Assembly: GCA_041401985.1 (NCBI GenBank)
Contig: JAWKTE010000012.1
Location: 62,001-126,000 of the forward strand
Reading direction: 5' to 3'
Length of the DNA stretch: 64,000 nt
Source: JACKHA01 sp041401985
Lineage (GTDB): Bacteria > Planctomycetota > Phycisphaerae > Phycisphaerales > UBA1924
The translations under genes were made by a program, and so were the position numbers. Numbering within the stretch: the first letter of the stretch is position 1; the number at the start of each line of letters is the position of its first letter. The notes below the pieces were generated by a model. That model did no database searches. It was not told the origin of the DNA and saw only the letters and a program-made list of their open reading frames with translations. Of this stretch, positions 54,055-62,880 are shown piece by piece.

Positions 54055-54960
54055 ATGAACTTCCGTCAGATCCGGCCCCGCCGCGTGCTGGCGATCGCCG
54101 GCCTCGCAGTCGTGTCGATGGCGCCGGCGTTGCTGCAGTCCGGGTGCGACGTGCGGGTCACGCCGAGCGTGCGATCGAGTGCGGGAACCGGTGCGAACGC
54201 GAACAGCGCCCCGGATCTGCGCAATCTGACGATCGAGCAGTATGAGGAGTTGCTCGCGACCCACACACGGTCGGGTGATCCCGAGGTGTGGTCGGTGATC
54301 CAGAATGAGCTCGGAAACGCGTGGTCCAACCTGGAAACGGGCGACCGCGCGGCGAACCTCTCGAAGGCACTGGAGTGCTACGAGGCAGCGCTGGAAGAGA
54401 CGATGCGCGACACCCGCCCGGACGACTGGGCGACGACGACAACGAACATCGGCAACACCTGGCAGGACTTGCCGGCGGAGGATCGCTCCGCGAATCTTGC
54501 CCGCGCGATCGAGTGCTACGAGTCGGCGTTGGAGGTGCACACGCGGGCCGACTATCCGCTGAAGTGGGCGAGCACGCAGAACAATCTGGGTCTGGCGTGG
54601 CGGCGGCTGCGCACGGGCGACCGAGCGGAGAACCTGGAACGGGCGATCGCGTGCTTGCAGGGCGCGATGCAGGTCCAGACCCGCCAGGCCGACCCTTTGG
54701 GCTGGGCCCGAGCGCAGGTCAACCTCGGCGCGACACTGCTGACGCTTGTGGAGCAGCCGGGCAGGGCCGAGCCGGGCCTCATTCGAAGCGGGATCGGATG
54801 CTTCAAGGCCGCACTGCTCGTGTTCACGGCGGCCGAACATCCCGAACGCTTTGCCGAGATCAGCGACGCCCTCGCGCAAGAGCGGCAGCGCTATGAGGCT
54901 TTCAACCTCCACACCGGCCCGGGGGGAGTTCCGTTCGACGAGATTCCCGCGGCGCAATAA
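54055..54960 (+). CDS. TPR-repeat lipoprotein
   Basis: A 301-residue lipoprotein. The signal peptide ends in LLQSGC (Cys at about 31). A Ser/Thr/Asn-rich stretch is followed by at least four degenerate TPR-like repeats of about 45 residues. Each carries an A-x-x-CYE/L-x-A-L pattern, for example NLSKALECYEAALEET and NLARAIECYESALEVH, and is linked by W-x-x-x-Q-N-x-LG. Such units act in protein-protein contacts; here on the periplasmic face. GGAGACATGTGC just before ATG 54055 supports this start over the upstream one in the same frame. Convergent with nuoN. Confidence 0.82.
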   Translation: MNFRQIRPRRVLAIAGLAVVSMAPALLQSGCDVRVTPSVRSSAGTGANANSAPDLRNLTIEQYEELLATHTRSGDPEVWSVIQNELGNAWSNLETGDRAANLSKALECYEAALEETMRDTRPDDWATTTTNIGNTWQDLPAEDRSANLARAIECYESALEVHTRADYPLKWASTQNNLGLAWRRLRTGDRAENLERAIACLQGAMQVQTRQADPLGWARAQVNLGATLLTLVEQPGRAEPGLIRSGIGCFKAALLVFTAAEHPERFAEISDALAQERQRYEAFNLHTGPGGVPFDEIPAAQ

Positions 54961-55109
54961 CGCAACCTGTCGACGGTCATCACAGGCGGCACCCGAAGTC
55001 GAGTTGCGCCGTGCGAGCCGGCGTTGGGGATCGGAGAACCGTCGGGCGGGCGATCGCACGCGCACCGCCGCCGCCGAAGCCGAGACTTCGGTCGGCGTGC
55101 AGGCGTCGG

Positions 55110-56756
55110 TCAGTGGGTGGACGAACCGGCCGCCGCGTGGTCGTTATGGTGCTCGGCCGGGGCGGCGGGGGTTGGGGCGGAGCCGCGGGCCGGGGCGGCC
55201 TGGACGTAGGTGCCGGCTTCGAGGCTCGACTCCATCGGGCCGTTGGCGAGGAACACCAGGGAGAGCACGCCGCCGGCCGAGAGCATGGCGGCCAGGCGCC
55301 GGGCCCAGAAGGGGTTGTCGCGCAGGGCGGGGGCGCTGTCGTCGCGGGACTCGAGCAATGGGACGGCGGCCAGGCGGAGGTAGTAGAACGCCGCGACCGC
55401 CGAGTTCAGGCCCAGGATGATGACCAGGACGATCTCGCCCGCGGAGATGCCCGCGGTGAACAGCGGCAGTTTGCCCCAGAACCCGAGCGTGAAGGGCAGG
55501 CCCAGGAGGCTCAGCGAGCAGATGACCATGCACCAGCCCAGCAGCGGGCGGGTGCGGCACAGGCCGCGGATGTCGTCGATGTGGTCGGCCTCGGCGGGGT
55601 CGGCGTCGGCGTCCTTGGGCGCGTGCTCGAGGCAGGCCAGCACGGCGAACACGCCCAGGTTCATCACGCCGTAGCACAGAAGATAGAACAGCACGGCGGC
55701 GACGCCCGAGGAGGTGAACTCGGACCCGGGGCCGACGACCAGGCCCACGAGCATGTAGCCGGAGTGGGCGACGGACGAGTAGGCCAGGATGCGCTTGACG
55801 CTGGACTGGATCAGGGCGAGCGTGTTGCCAACGGTCATGGTGATGGCGGCGAGCACCCACAGGGTGATGCGGGCGAACTCGGGCAGCGATGAGCCTGCGC
55901 CGCCTTCCCCGCCCGGGGCCGAGTGTCCGCCGACGTGCGACCAGCCGAGCGTGCCGACGAGCAGCAGGAGCGTGATGAAGCCGGCGGTCTTGGGCACGAA
56001 GGCCAGGAAGGCGGAGATGGGCGAGGACGCGCCCTGGTAGACGTCGGCGGTGTAGAAGTGCATGGGGACGGCGGCGATCTTGAAGGCGACGCCGACGATG
56101 GCCAGCAGGACGCCGGCGGCGGCGATGTCGTTGATCCCTCCGGCGGCGGACTGGGCGGCGAAGGTGGCGGCGATCTGGTTCAGGTTGGTCGAACCGGTGC
56201 CGCCGTAGATGAGGGCGAAGCCGTAGAGGAACATGGCGGCCCCGAGGGCGCCGAGGAAGAAGTACTTGACGCCGGCCTCCTGGGAGCGTGTGCCCCGGGT
56301 GGACATGACGACCATGACGTAGGTCGGGAGGCTGGTCAGTTCGAGGGCCAGGAAGAGCCAGATGAGATTGGGCGAGGCGGGCACGAGCATCGCGCCGGTG
56401 AGGCTGAACAGGAAGAGCGCCCAGAACTCGGCCCGGTTCATGCGGAGCGCGTCGTAGGGGCGGCCCTGGGCGACGGCGGCTTCCTCGGCCCGGTCCACCG
56501 TGCCGACGCCCAGCAGCATCAGCATGATGCCGACGATGGCGATGAGGCCCTTGGAGAAGGGGATGAGGTAGGGGAAGACCGAGTCGGCCGGGGGCGTGTT
56601 GGAGGCGAGCAGGCCCGCGACGAGCAGCGTGGCGAACACGATCATCCACGTCTGGTTGCGGGTGTTGGCGTCGCGTGAGAGGCCGACGACCATCGTCAGG
56701 CAGGTGCCGACGAACATGGCGCACTCGGGGAGCATGTAGGGGAGCATCTGGTTCAC
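55110..56756 (-). CDS. nuoN: NADH-quinone oxidoreductase subunit N
   Basis: A 548-residue membrane subunit of the proton-pumping arm of complex I with about fourteen helices. FLALELTSLPTYVMV with its key Glu (E144 region) and GVAFKIAAVPMHFYTADVYQGA (conserved lysine and DVYQGA) are standard; KRILAYSSVAHSGYML carries the second key lysine. The C-terminus ends with an unusual Ala/Pro and His tail (PAEHHNDHAAAGSSTH). The start codon overlaps the stop of nuoM (ATGA). Last gene of the nuoJKLMN block. Confidence 0.97.
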   Translation of the reverse strand: MNQMLPYMLPECAMFVGTCLTMVVGLSRDANTRNQTWMIVFATLLVAGLLASNTPPADSVFPYLIPFSKGLIAIVGIMLMLLGVGTVDRAEEAAVAQGRPYDALRMNRAEFWALFLFSLTGAMLVPASPNLIWLFLALELTSLPTYVMVVMSTRGTRSQEAGVKYFFLGALGAAMFLYGFALIYGGTGSTNLNQIAATFAAQSAAGGINDIAAAGVLLAIVGVAFKIAAVPMHFYTADVYQGASSPISAFLAFVPKTAGFITLLLLVGTLGWSHVGGHSAPGGEGGAGSSLPEFARITLWVLAAITMTVGNTLALIQSSVKRILAYSSVAHSGYMLVGLVVGPGSEFTSSGVAAVLFYLLCYGVMNLGVFAVLACLEHAPKDADADPAEADHIDDIRGLCRTRPLLGWCMVICSLSLLGLPFTLGFWGKLPLFTAGISAGEIVLVIILGLNSAVAAFYYLRLAAVPLLESRDDSAPALRDNPFWARRLAAMLSAGGVLSLVFLANGPMESSLEAGTYVQAAPARGSAPTPAAPAEHHNDHAAAGSSTH

Positions 56757-58477
56757 TGCTCACCCTCCGGCGTCGAGTGCGGCGCGAGCACAACGGGGGC
56801 CGCGGCGTGGGCCGGCGCGGACGGCGTCGTGCGCGTCGGACCGTGCGAGGGCGCCTCGCGGTGGTCGATCACCAGACGCACGGTCTGGTTCACGGGGGCT
56901 TCGAGGATGGCCATGACCGGCTGCGGGAACAGGCCCAGGGCGATGCAGAGCACCGCGAGCGGGGCGAGCACCGAGATCTCGCGGAAGGTCAGGTCGGTGG
57001 GCAGGTGGTCGTCGTCGTGCTTGTGGCCGCCCGCGTCGCCATCGCCATGCCCGTGGCCGCCGCCGTGCCCGTGGCTCGACGCGTGCTTGTGGGCCCCGCC
57101 CGGTAGCACCAGCGGGCCCCACACGACCTTGCCGACCATGAACAGCAGGTAGATCGCGGCCACGACCATGCCGAAGCCGGCGAACAGGGCGTACCACGGC
57201 CCGAGCAGGCCGGGCGTGCCGGCGACGTCGGGTCGCCCCCAGCCATCGCTGGACTGGAACGTGCCGAGCAGGCACAGGAACTCGGAGACGAACCCGTTCA
57301 GGCCCGGCAGGCCCACCGACGCCATGGCGAAGAACACCATGAACGTCGCCCAGACCGGCATGCGGGACGCCAGGCCGCCCAGTTCGCGCATCGAGCGGGT
57401 GTGGTATCGCTCGTAGACCATGCCGATCAGGAGGAACAGGGCGCCGGTCGACAGGCCGTGGTTGATCATGTACAGCACCGAGCCCTGTAGGCCGGTGGCG
57501 TTGATGGCGAGCATGCCCAGCACGCAGAAGCCAAGGTGGGCGACGGAGGAGTACGCGACGAGTTTCTTGACGTCGGTCTGGACCCAGCAGATCAGCCCGC
57601 CATACAGGATGCCGACGATGCAGATGACGCCCAGCAGCGAGGCGTACTCGACGATCGCCGCCGGCGTGAAGGGCAGCACGAATCGGTACAGGCCGTAGGT
57701 GCCGAGTTTGAGCAGCACGCCCGCGAGCACGACCGAGCCGGCGGTGGGCGCCTCGGTGTGGGCCAGGGGCAGCCACGTGTGGAACGGGAACAGCGGGACC
57801 TTGACGCCGAAGCCCAGCAGCATCGCCCCCATGACCAGGGCCTGCTCGCGGAGCGACATGGCCCGCGCGGCCTCGCCGAGCGTGCCGATGTCCATGGTCC
57901 ACAGGCCGGTGGTCTGGAAGGTGTGGACCACGACGTAGACCAGTCCCGCCAGAGCGACGATCGAGCCTGTGAACGTGTACAGGAAGAACTTGGTGGCCGC
58001 GGCCTTGCGATTCGACGAGCCGAACAGGCTGATGAGCACGTACATCGGCACGAGCGTGAACTCAAAGCAGAGGTAGAACAGCACGAGGTCGCGGGCCATG
58101 AACACGCCGAACATCGCGCTCTGGAGGATGAGCAGCCAGGAATAGAACGTCTTCTCGTTCTCGCGGATGGCGGTGAAGGAGCCGAGCACGCAGATCGGGC
58201 CGAGCAGGCCGGTCAGGATGATCAGCAGCATCGAGACGCCGTCGACGCCGACCGAGAGCGACAGGCCCAGCGTCGGGAGCCACTCGAGCGTGGCCTCGTG
58301 CTGCATGTGGTGCGGGCGGGACCAGTCGAACAGGCCGGCGAGGAAGACCAGGGCGAACAGCGGCAGGATCATGCCGGCCAAGGCGACGCCCTTGGCGTGG
58401 CCGGACGGTCGCGAGGGGATCATGGCCGCGAAGACCAGCGGGATCAGCACAAGCGCGAGGAGGATGGCCCAGGTCAT
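56753..58477 (-). CDS. nuoM: NADH-quinone oxidoreductase subunit M
   Basis: A 574-residue antiporter-like subunit. FYLCFEFTLVPMYVLISLFG carries the conserved Glu of helix 5, GFGVKVPLFPFHTWLPLAHTEAP the conserved Lys, and KKLVAYSSVAHLGFCVLG the second Lys. Residues of about 457-500 hold a loop rich in histidine and glycine (SSHGHGGGHGHGDGDAGGHK), absent from most NuoM proteins and likely facing an aqueous side. It overlaps nuoN by 4 bases and follows nuoL after 176 bases. Confidence 0.97.
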   Translation of the reverse strand: MTWAILLALVLIPLVFAAMIPSRPSGHAKGVALAGMILPLFALVFLAGLFDWSRPHHMQHEATLEWLPTLGLSLSVGVDGVSMLLIILTGLLGPICVLGSFTAIRENEKTFYSWLLILQSAMFGVFMARDLVLFYLCFEFTLVPMYVLISLFGSSNRKAAATKFFLYTFTGSIVALAGLVYVVVHTFQTTGLWTMDIGTLGEAARAMSLREQALVMGAMLLGFGVKVPLFPFHTWLPLAHTEAPTAGSVVLAGVLLKLGTYGLYRFVLPFTPAAIVEYASLLGVICIVGILYGGLICWVQTDVKKLVAYSSVAHLGFCVLGMLAINATGLQGSVLYMINHGLSTGALFLLIGMVYERYHTRSMRELGGLASRMPVWATFMVFFAMASVGLPGLNGFVSEFLCLLGTFQSSDGWGRPDVAGTPGLLGPWYALFAGFGMVVAAIYLLFMVGKVVWGPLVLPGGAHKHASSHGHGGGHGHGDGDAGGHKHDDDHLPTDLTFREISVLAPLAVLCIALGLFPQPVMAILEAPVNQTVRLVIDHREAPSHGPTRTTPSAPAHAAAPVVLAPHSTPEGEQ

Positions 58478-58600
58478 CGGGCGGCCTCCTTGTTGATCGG
58501 CGTGTTGGTCGCCGCGAGCGACGAAGCCGAACGCGCGTTTGCGGCGCTGGTGCGGATCGGGTTGGAGCAGAGGAGGGTCATGGGAGCGGGATGATGGTCA

Positions 58601-58636
58601 GGAAGGCATCGAGGCAGGAGGCACCAAGGCATCGAG
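58601..58636. repeat. Dispersed GATGCCT repeat (family F), inverted
   Basis: GGAAGGCATCGAGGCAGGAG then GCACCAAGGCATCGAG, in the spacer between nuoM and nuoL; reverse complement of the family at 11402 and 12001. Confidence 0.65.
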
Positions 58637-58663
58637 TCGGAGACGGGGGCGATCGGGTCGGGT

Positions 58664-61090
58664 CTAGATGATGGTGAGCATGACGATCACGAGCAGGATG
58701 GCCAGCCCGCCGGCCATGCCGACGGCGTAGGCGTTGATCTGGCCGGACTGCGTCGGGCGGACCGCCTGGCCCAGGGCCCGCGGCAGCCAGCCGACCGCGT
58801 TGACCAGGCCGTCGACCAGCAGGCGGTCGATCAGGTGGCAGATGTGGGCCAAGACGAGCAGCGGCGTGCGGAAGAGGAAGTCGTAGAACTCGTCGACGTA
58901 CCACTTGTTCTCGGCCCACTTGGCGATCGGGCCGAGGCGGGCGGCGACGGCGTCCATGCGGCAGTGGGCCGCGTCGGTGCGACCGATCAGGTGGAACCAC
59001 GCGGCGGCGGCGATGCCGGCGATGCCGAAGATCGCCGAGATGAAGTACATGGCGGTGTGGGGGTCGGTCAGGTCGAATCCGCCGGAGGCGTGAGAGGCGG
59101 GCGCGTGGGAATCGGCGCCATGCGAACCCGCCGCGTCGGCGCCGGCGCCCTCGGGATCGGCGCCGTGGGCGGGGTCTGCGTGGGCCGGATCTGCATGGGC
59201 AGGGTCGGTCGCCGGCTCGCCCGTCTGCGTCTCCGGCTCGGTGTGCTCGGGCTGGAACGCCACGGGCACAAGCGTCGACGCCGCCGGCTTCACGGCCGCG
59301 TGCGAGTCGTCGTGGTGGGCGTAGGGCGAGTGGTATCGGGCCGTGGAATGCTCCAGCACGTTGCCGACCCACCCGCCGTGCGTGCCGGGGGCGGCGGGGA
59401 CGAAGTACAGCCCGATCGCGGCGGTGGACAGGATCGCCAGCGTGGCCAGCACCGCGTTGATGGCCCACTTGGGCGCGTGCGGGTGGAAGTGGTCGGCGTG
59501 GTGGTCGCCATGCTGGCCCGGGTCGTGGGCATGGGCCTCGCCATGCGAGGGGCCGTGGGCGTCGTGCCCGTCATCGGCATGGTCGTGGTGCTCATCACCC
59601 GGCTCGTAGTGGGTCGGCCCCATGAACACGCGGAAGAACACGCGGAACGTGTAGTACGCCGTCAGGCCGGCGGTGATCAGCAGCACCACGCCCAGCAGAG
59701 GCGCGCCCCAGATGCGGTCCCACGGCGTGACGAACGCCTCGGCCAGGATCATGTCCTTGCTGAAGTAGCCCGACGTGATCAGCGGGAACCCGGCCAGGTT
59801 CAGGCAGCCGACCAGCATGCCGAACGAGACGATCTGCCAGCCGCGGACCTTGTAAAGGCCGGAGAGTTTGCGGAGGTCCAGTTGGCCCGCGAAGCCGTGC
59901 ATCACCGCGCCGCACGACAGGAACAGCAGGGCCTTGAAGAACGCGTGCGTGAGCACGTGGAACCCGGCCCCGGTGGTCGTCAGGAACCCCAGCCCGGCGA
60001 ACATGTAGCCAAGCTGCGACACCGTCGAATACGCCATGATCCGCTTGATGTCGAACTGGGCCATGCCGATGGTCGCGGCCAGCAGGGCCGTGAACGTGCC
60101 GATCCACGCGACGATCGTCAGCGCGTGCTCGCTGGCCAGGAACATGGGGTAGGTGCGGGCGATGAGGTACACGCCCGCGGTGACCATGGTCGCGGCGTGG
60201 ATCAGGGCCGAGACGGGCGTCGGGCCTTCCATCGCGTCCGGGAGCCAGACGTACAGCGGGAACTGGGCCGACTTGCCGAACGCCCCGATCATGAGCAGGA
60301 TCGGGATCAGTTGGGCCTGCAGCGGGATCTCGCCCCAGCGACCGGCCTCGGCCAGCGCCACGTAGTCGGCCAGCACGTGCCCGGCCTCGGTCGCGGAGTT
60401 GAACAGCACGGCGTAGTCGATCGTGCCGAAGTGCACGAACACGAGGAACACGCCCAGGGCCAGGCCCAGGTCGCCCACGCGGTTGACGATGAAGGCCTTC
60501 TTCGCGGCCGCGACCGCCGAGGGCTTCTTGTAGAAGTACCCGATCAGCAGGTACGAGCAGAGGCCCACGCCCTCCCACCCGAGATACAGCATGAGCAGGT
60601 TCTTGCCCATGACCAGGCAGGCCATCGAGAACACGAACAGGCCGAACGCGGCGAAGAAGCGGCAGTAGCCCGCGCCCAGGTCGTGCTCCATGTACTCGCT
60701 GGCGTAGAGCGCGATCAGGGCGCCCAAGCCCGTGACGAAGAGCATCCACAGGGCGGTCAGGCCGTCGATGTAGAACCCGAAGTCGGCAACGAACGACTGG
60801 GTCCGCCCGCCCTGGCCCCAGGAGATCTCGAACCAGCGCCAGGCCGAGACGGTCAGGGTCTGGCCGTCAAGGCCCAGGTACGTCGCGACGGTGATGACGA
60901 ACGCGACGGCGAGGCTGGCGACAGTGATCCAGGCGGGGAGTTTGGAGCGGACCTTCATCGCGGCGCAGATGCCGCAGGCGATGCACGCCAGCAGCGGCAG
61001 GAACGGGACCAGGCCCATCCACCACTGCCCGAGCGCGGGCGGGGCGGCCCCCTCGGCCGCGGCCAGCGTCAGCATCGACATGGCGTCCAT
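58664..61090 (-). CDS. nuoL: NADH-quinone oxidoreductase subunit L with His-rich insertions
   Basis: An 808-residue subunit, the distal proton pump of complex I. Conserved: LYLGWEGVGLCSYLLIGYF (Glu in helix 5), GKSAQFPLYVWLPDAMEGPTPVSALIHAATMV (Lys and the His/Ala run of helices 7-8) and KRIMAYSTVSQLGYMFAGLG. It is about 190 residues longer than typical NuoL. The surplus is mainly two loops: one at about 488-540 in which His recurs every two or three residues (HHDHADDGHDAHGPSHGEAHAHD), and one at about 610-680 of Ala, Asp, Pro and His units. The long amphipathic C-terminal helix is retained. ATG 61090 is taken; 61081 is equally possible. Confidence 0.95.
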   Translation of the reverse strand: MDAMSMLTLAAAEGAAPPALGQWWMGLVPFLPLLACIACGICAAMKVRSKLPAWITVASLAVAFVITVATYLGLDGQTLTVSAWRWFEISWGQGGRTQSFVADFGFYIDGLTALWMLFVTGLGALIALYASEYMEHDLGAGYCRFFAAFGLFVFSMACLVMGKNLLMLYLGWEGVGLCSYLLIGYFYKKPSAVAAAKKAFIVNRVGDLGLALGVFLVFVHFGTIDYAVLFNSATEAGHVLADYVALAEAGRWGEIPLQAQLIPILLMIGAFGKSAQFPLYVWLPDAMEGPTPVSALIHAATMVTAGVYLIARTYPMFLASEHALTIVAWIGTFTALLAATIGMAQFDIKRIMAYSTVSQLGYMFAGLGFLTTTGAGFHVLTHAFFKALLFLSCGAVMHGFAGQLDLRKLSGLYKVRGWQIVSFGMLVGCLNLAGFPLITSGYFSKDMILAEAFVTPWDRIWGAPLLGVVLLITAGLTAYYTFRVFFRVFMGPTHYEPGDEHHDHADDGHDAHGPSHGEAHAHDPGQHGDHHADHFHPHAPKWAINAVLATLAILSTAAIGLYFVPAAPGTHGGWVGNVLEHSTARYHSPYAHHDDSHAAVKPAASTLVPVAFQPEHTEPETQTGEPATDPAHADPAHADPAHGADPEGAGADAAGSHGADSHAPASHASGGFDLTDPHTAMYFISAIFGIAGIAAAAWFHLIGRTDAAHCRMDAVAARLGPIAKWAENKWYVDEFYDFLFRTPLLVLAHICHLIDRLLVDGLVNAVGWLPRALGQAVRPTQSGQINAYAVGMAGGLAILLVIVMLTII

Positions 61091-61145
61091 CGCTCCCAAT
61101 CCGAACTCCCAGAGGGGCGCTCACGCCCCGTCAATCGACCCGCCC

Positions 61146-61232
61146 AATTCCATTTCCGCTTCTCTTCTCTCTCGTCTCTTCTTGTCTCTTCCCTTCGTCG
61201 CTCCGTCGCTCCGTCGCTCCGTCGCTTCCTAC
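61146..61232. repeat. Simple octamer repeat (family G)
   Basis: TCTCTTCT-type tract leading into three or four CGTCGCTC units (TTCGTCGCTCCGTCGCTCC) between nuoL and nuoK. Confidence 0.7.
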
Positions 61233-61624
61233 CCCCTCATCTCCCCCCACTCCTCGCTGCTGAGCGACTCGCGCTTGCGGAAGAGCAGGACGACCAGCGC
61301 CAGGGCCAGGGCCGCCTCGGCCGCGGCGACCGTCAGCACGAAGATCACGAACGTCTGCCCGCTGTGCTCCAGGTGGAAACGGCTGAACGCGATCAGCGCC
61401 AGCCCGGCCGCCTGGAACATCAGCTCCGTGCACAGGAACATGATGATCAGGTTGCGGCGCGTCAGGAAGCCGATCAGGCCGATCACGAACATCGCCGCCG
61501 AGACGAACAGGTAGTGGGCCAGGGCGGGCGCGCCCATCGGCTCCGGGAACCCGGTCTGGGCCAGCGGCAGCACGGCATCAATCAGGTGGGACTCGGACAG
61601 GGCGGACAGGTTCAGGGGCATCAT
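61229..61624 (-). CDS. nuoK: NADH-quinone oxidoreductase subunit K
   Basis: A 131-residue subunit with three helices. GAPALAHYLFVSAAMFVIGLIGFLTRRNLIIMFLCTELMFQAAGLALIAFSRF contains the conserved membrane Glu (in CTELM) and the second acidic position in VAAAEAALALALV. It has about 30 additional N-terminal residues compared with most NuoK proteins. The start overlaps the nuoJ stop (ATGA), so J and K are coupled. Confidence 0.96.
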   Translation of the reverse strand: MMPLNLSALSESHLIDAVLPLAQTGFPEPMGAPALAHYLFVSAAMFVIGLIGFLTRRNLIIMFLCTELMFQAAGLALIAFSRFHLEHSGQTFVIFVLTVAAAEAALALALVVLLFRKRESLSSEEWGEMRG

Positions 61625-62574
61625 GCCGCGCCCCCTTCCCGCCGGATGGCCTCGGCCAGACGCCGGGCCTGGCGGGCCTTCACTTCCTCATCGAACTGCA
61701 CCTGGCGACGGCTCAGGACCACAGCTCCGAGCATCGCCATCAGCAGCAGCACGCCGGCGATCTCGATCGTGCCGGGGTGCTCGTTGAGGAAGTTGAACGC
61801 CAGCGACTCGACGTTGCGGGCCTGGAGCGACTCGGGGAACTCGACCGTGACCTCCTCGCCGCGCCGCACCAGCGTCGCCGTCCGGTGCTCGGGGTCGATC
61901 GCGGGCAGCCCGGCGGCGTCGGTCGCGAACCGGTCGCCGTCCTGCCAGGCATCGGCGTCGCGGAGCGACCGCTCGACCCGGCGCGGCAACTGGGCCAGCA
62001 CCGCGTTCCCGCCGGCGTCGATCGTCCCGGCGGGCAGGGCCGCCGACCCGCGGAACAGCATCGTGGAGAGGGCCGCCAGCAGCACGAACCCGATGATCGT
62101 CGCCAGCACCGGGTCGCGGCTCTGGGCGTCGTACGCCTCCAGACGCTCGGTCTCTTCCTCGCTGGGCGCCTGGGTGGCCAGCATGATCACGAACAGGTAA
62201 GTGATCAGAATGGCCCCGGCGTAGACGATGATGAGCGCGAACGCCATAAACTCAGCCGAGAGAAGCAGATACATCCCGGCCGAGGCCAGGATCGTCAGGA
62301 TGAAGTACAGGGCGGCGTACACCGGACGCTGGTGGCTGATCACCCGCAACGCACTGCCCAGCGCGAGGATCGAAAACAGATAGAAGTACAGGTTCGGCAG
62401 GCCCTCGGGGTTCCGCAGGCCGAGTCCGATGATCACCAAGCCGCCCGCCAGGGCCGCCAGCAGCGCGCCGATGCCCTGGGGCGAGACCCTGGCCCGCGGC
62501 AGCGCGAGGCACACGCCGATCGCCCCCAACACGATCCCGACGTACAGGATGTAGGGGTTGATGATCAGGTCCAC
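61621..62574 (-). CDS. nuoJ: NADH-quinone oxidoreductase subunit J
   Basis: About 317 residues. The first part has five helices of the NuoJ fold, with NPYILYVGIVLGAIGVCLAL, ALYFILTILASAGMYLLLSAEFMAFALIIVYAGAILITYLFVIML (the YAGAIxxxYLFVIML block carries the conserved Tyr/Gly). Between helices 4 and 5 lies a large aqueous loop (about 140-270), and the protein ends with a charged helix. GTG 62574 is used as start because conserved NPYILY follows within 8 residues. First gene of nuoJKLMN; subunits A to I are elsewhere, with nuoB found alone at 39.4 kb. Confidence 0.93.
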   Translation of the reverse strand: MDLIINPYILYVGIVLGAIGVCLALPRARVSPQGIGALLAALAGGLVIIGLGLRNPEGLPNLYFYLFSILALGSALRVISHQRPVYAALYFILTILASAGMYLLLSAEFMAFALIIVYAGAILITYLFVIMLATQAPSEEETERLEAYDAQSRDPVLATIIGFVLLAALSTMLFRGSAALPAGTIDAGGNAVLAQLPRRVERSLRDADAWQDGDRFATDAAGLPAIDPEHRTATLVRRGEEVTVEFPESLQARNVESLAFNFLNEHPGTIEIAGVLLLMAMLGAVVLSRRQVQFDEEVKARQARRLAEAIRREGGAA

Positions 62575-62880
62575 CGCAACGCGCCCGCCCCCAGACGCGA
62601 GCACCGGTGTCGAACGGCCATCAAGCCGCCGACCCAACCGGCACCGCCTATGGGGATGTGAGGGTAGCGAGCCCCCACTATCGCTTCAACCAACCGACGG
62701 GGGGTAGAAGGCGGGCGGGCGGGAGAGCACGGCGCTGGCGGAAGGAATCCGGGAACCCGACCCGGCCCTTCGTCGCAGAGCCTCCTCAGGACCGGCGTCC
62801 GTCGCCAGCCCCGCTCGCCCACAAGCCCCCGCCTGTTCGCCCCCTCCCCCTTCGTCGCTCCGTCGCTTCGTCGCTTCCCC
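62575..62880. other. Spacer between nuoJ and the tryptophan dioxygenase gene
   Basis: About 300 bases with no convincing gene. The end nearest the dioxygenase holds family G octamers (62840-62880). The nuoJ promoter probably lies here but no hexamer stands out. Confidence 0.45.
62840..62880. repeat. Simple octamer repeat (family G)
   Basis: CCTTCGTCGCTCCGTCGCTT then CGTCGCTTCCC, immediately after the stop codon of the dioxygenase gene. Confidence 0.65.

Noticed and set aside
58835..62200. Very long plus-strand open frame of 1121 codons opposite nuoL and nuoJ
   Set aside because: The product is rich in Arg, Glu, Gly and His with no domain, and it is the mirror of well-conserved nuo genes in high-GC DNA.
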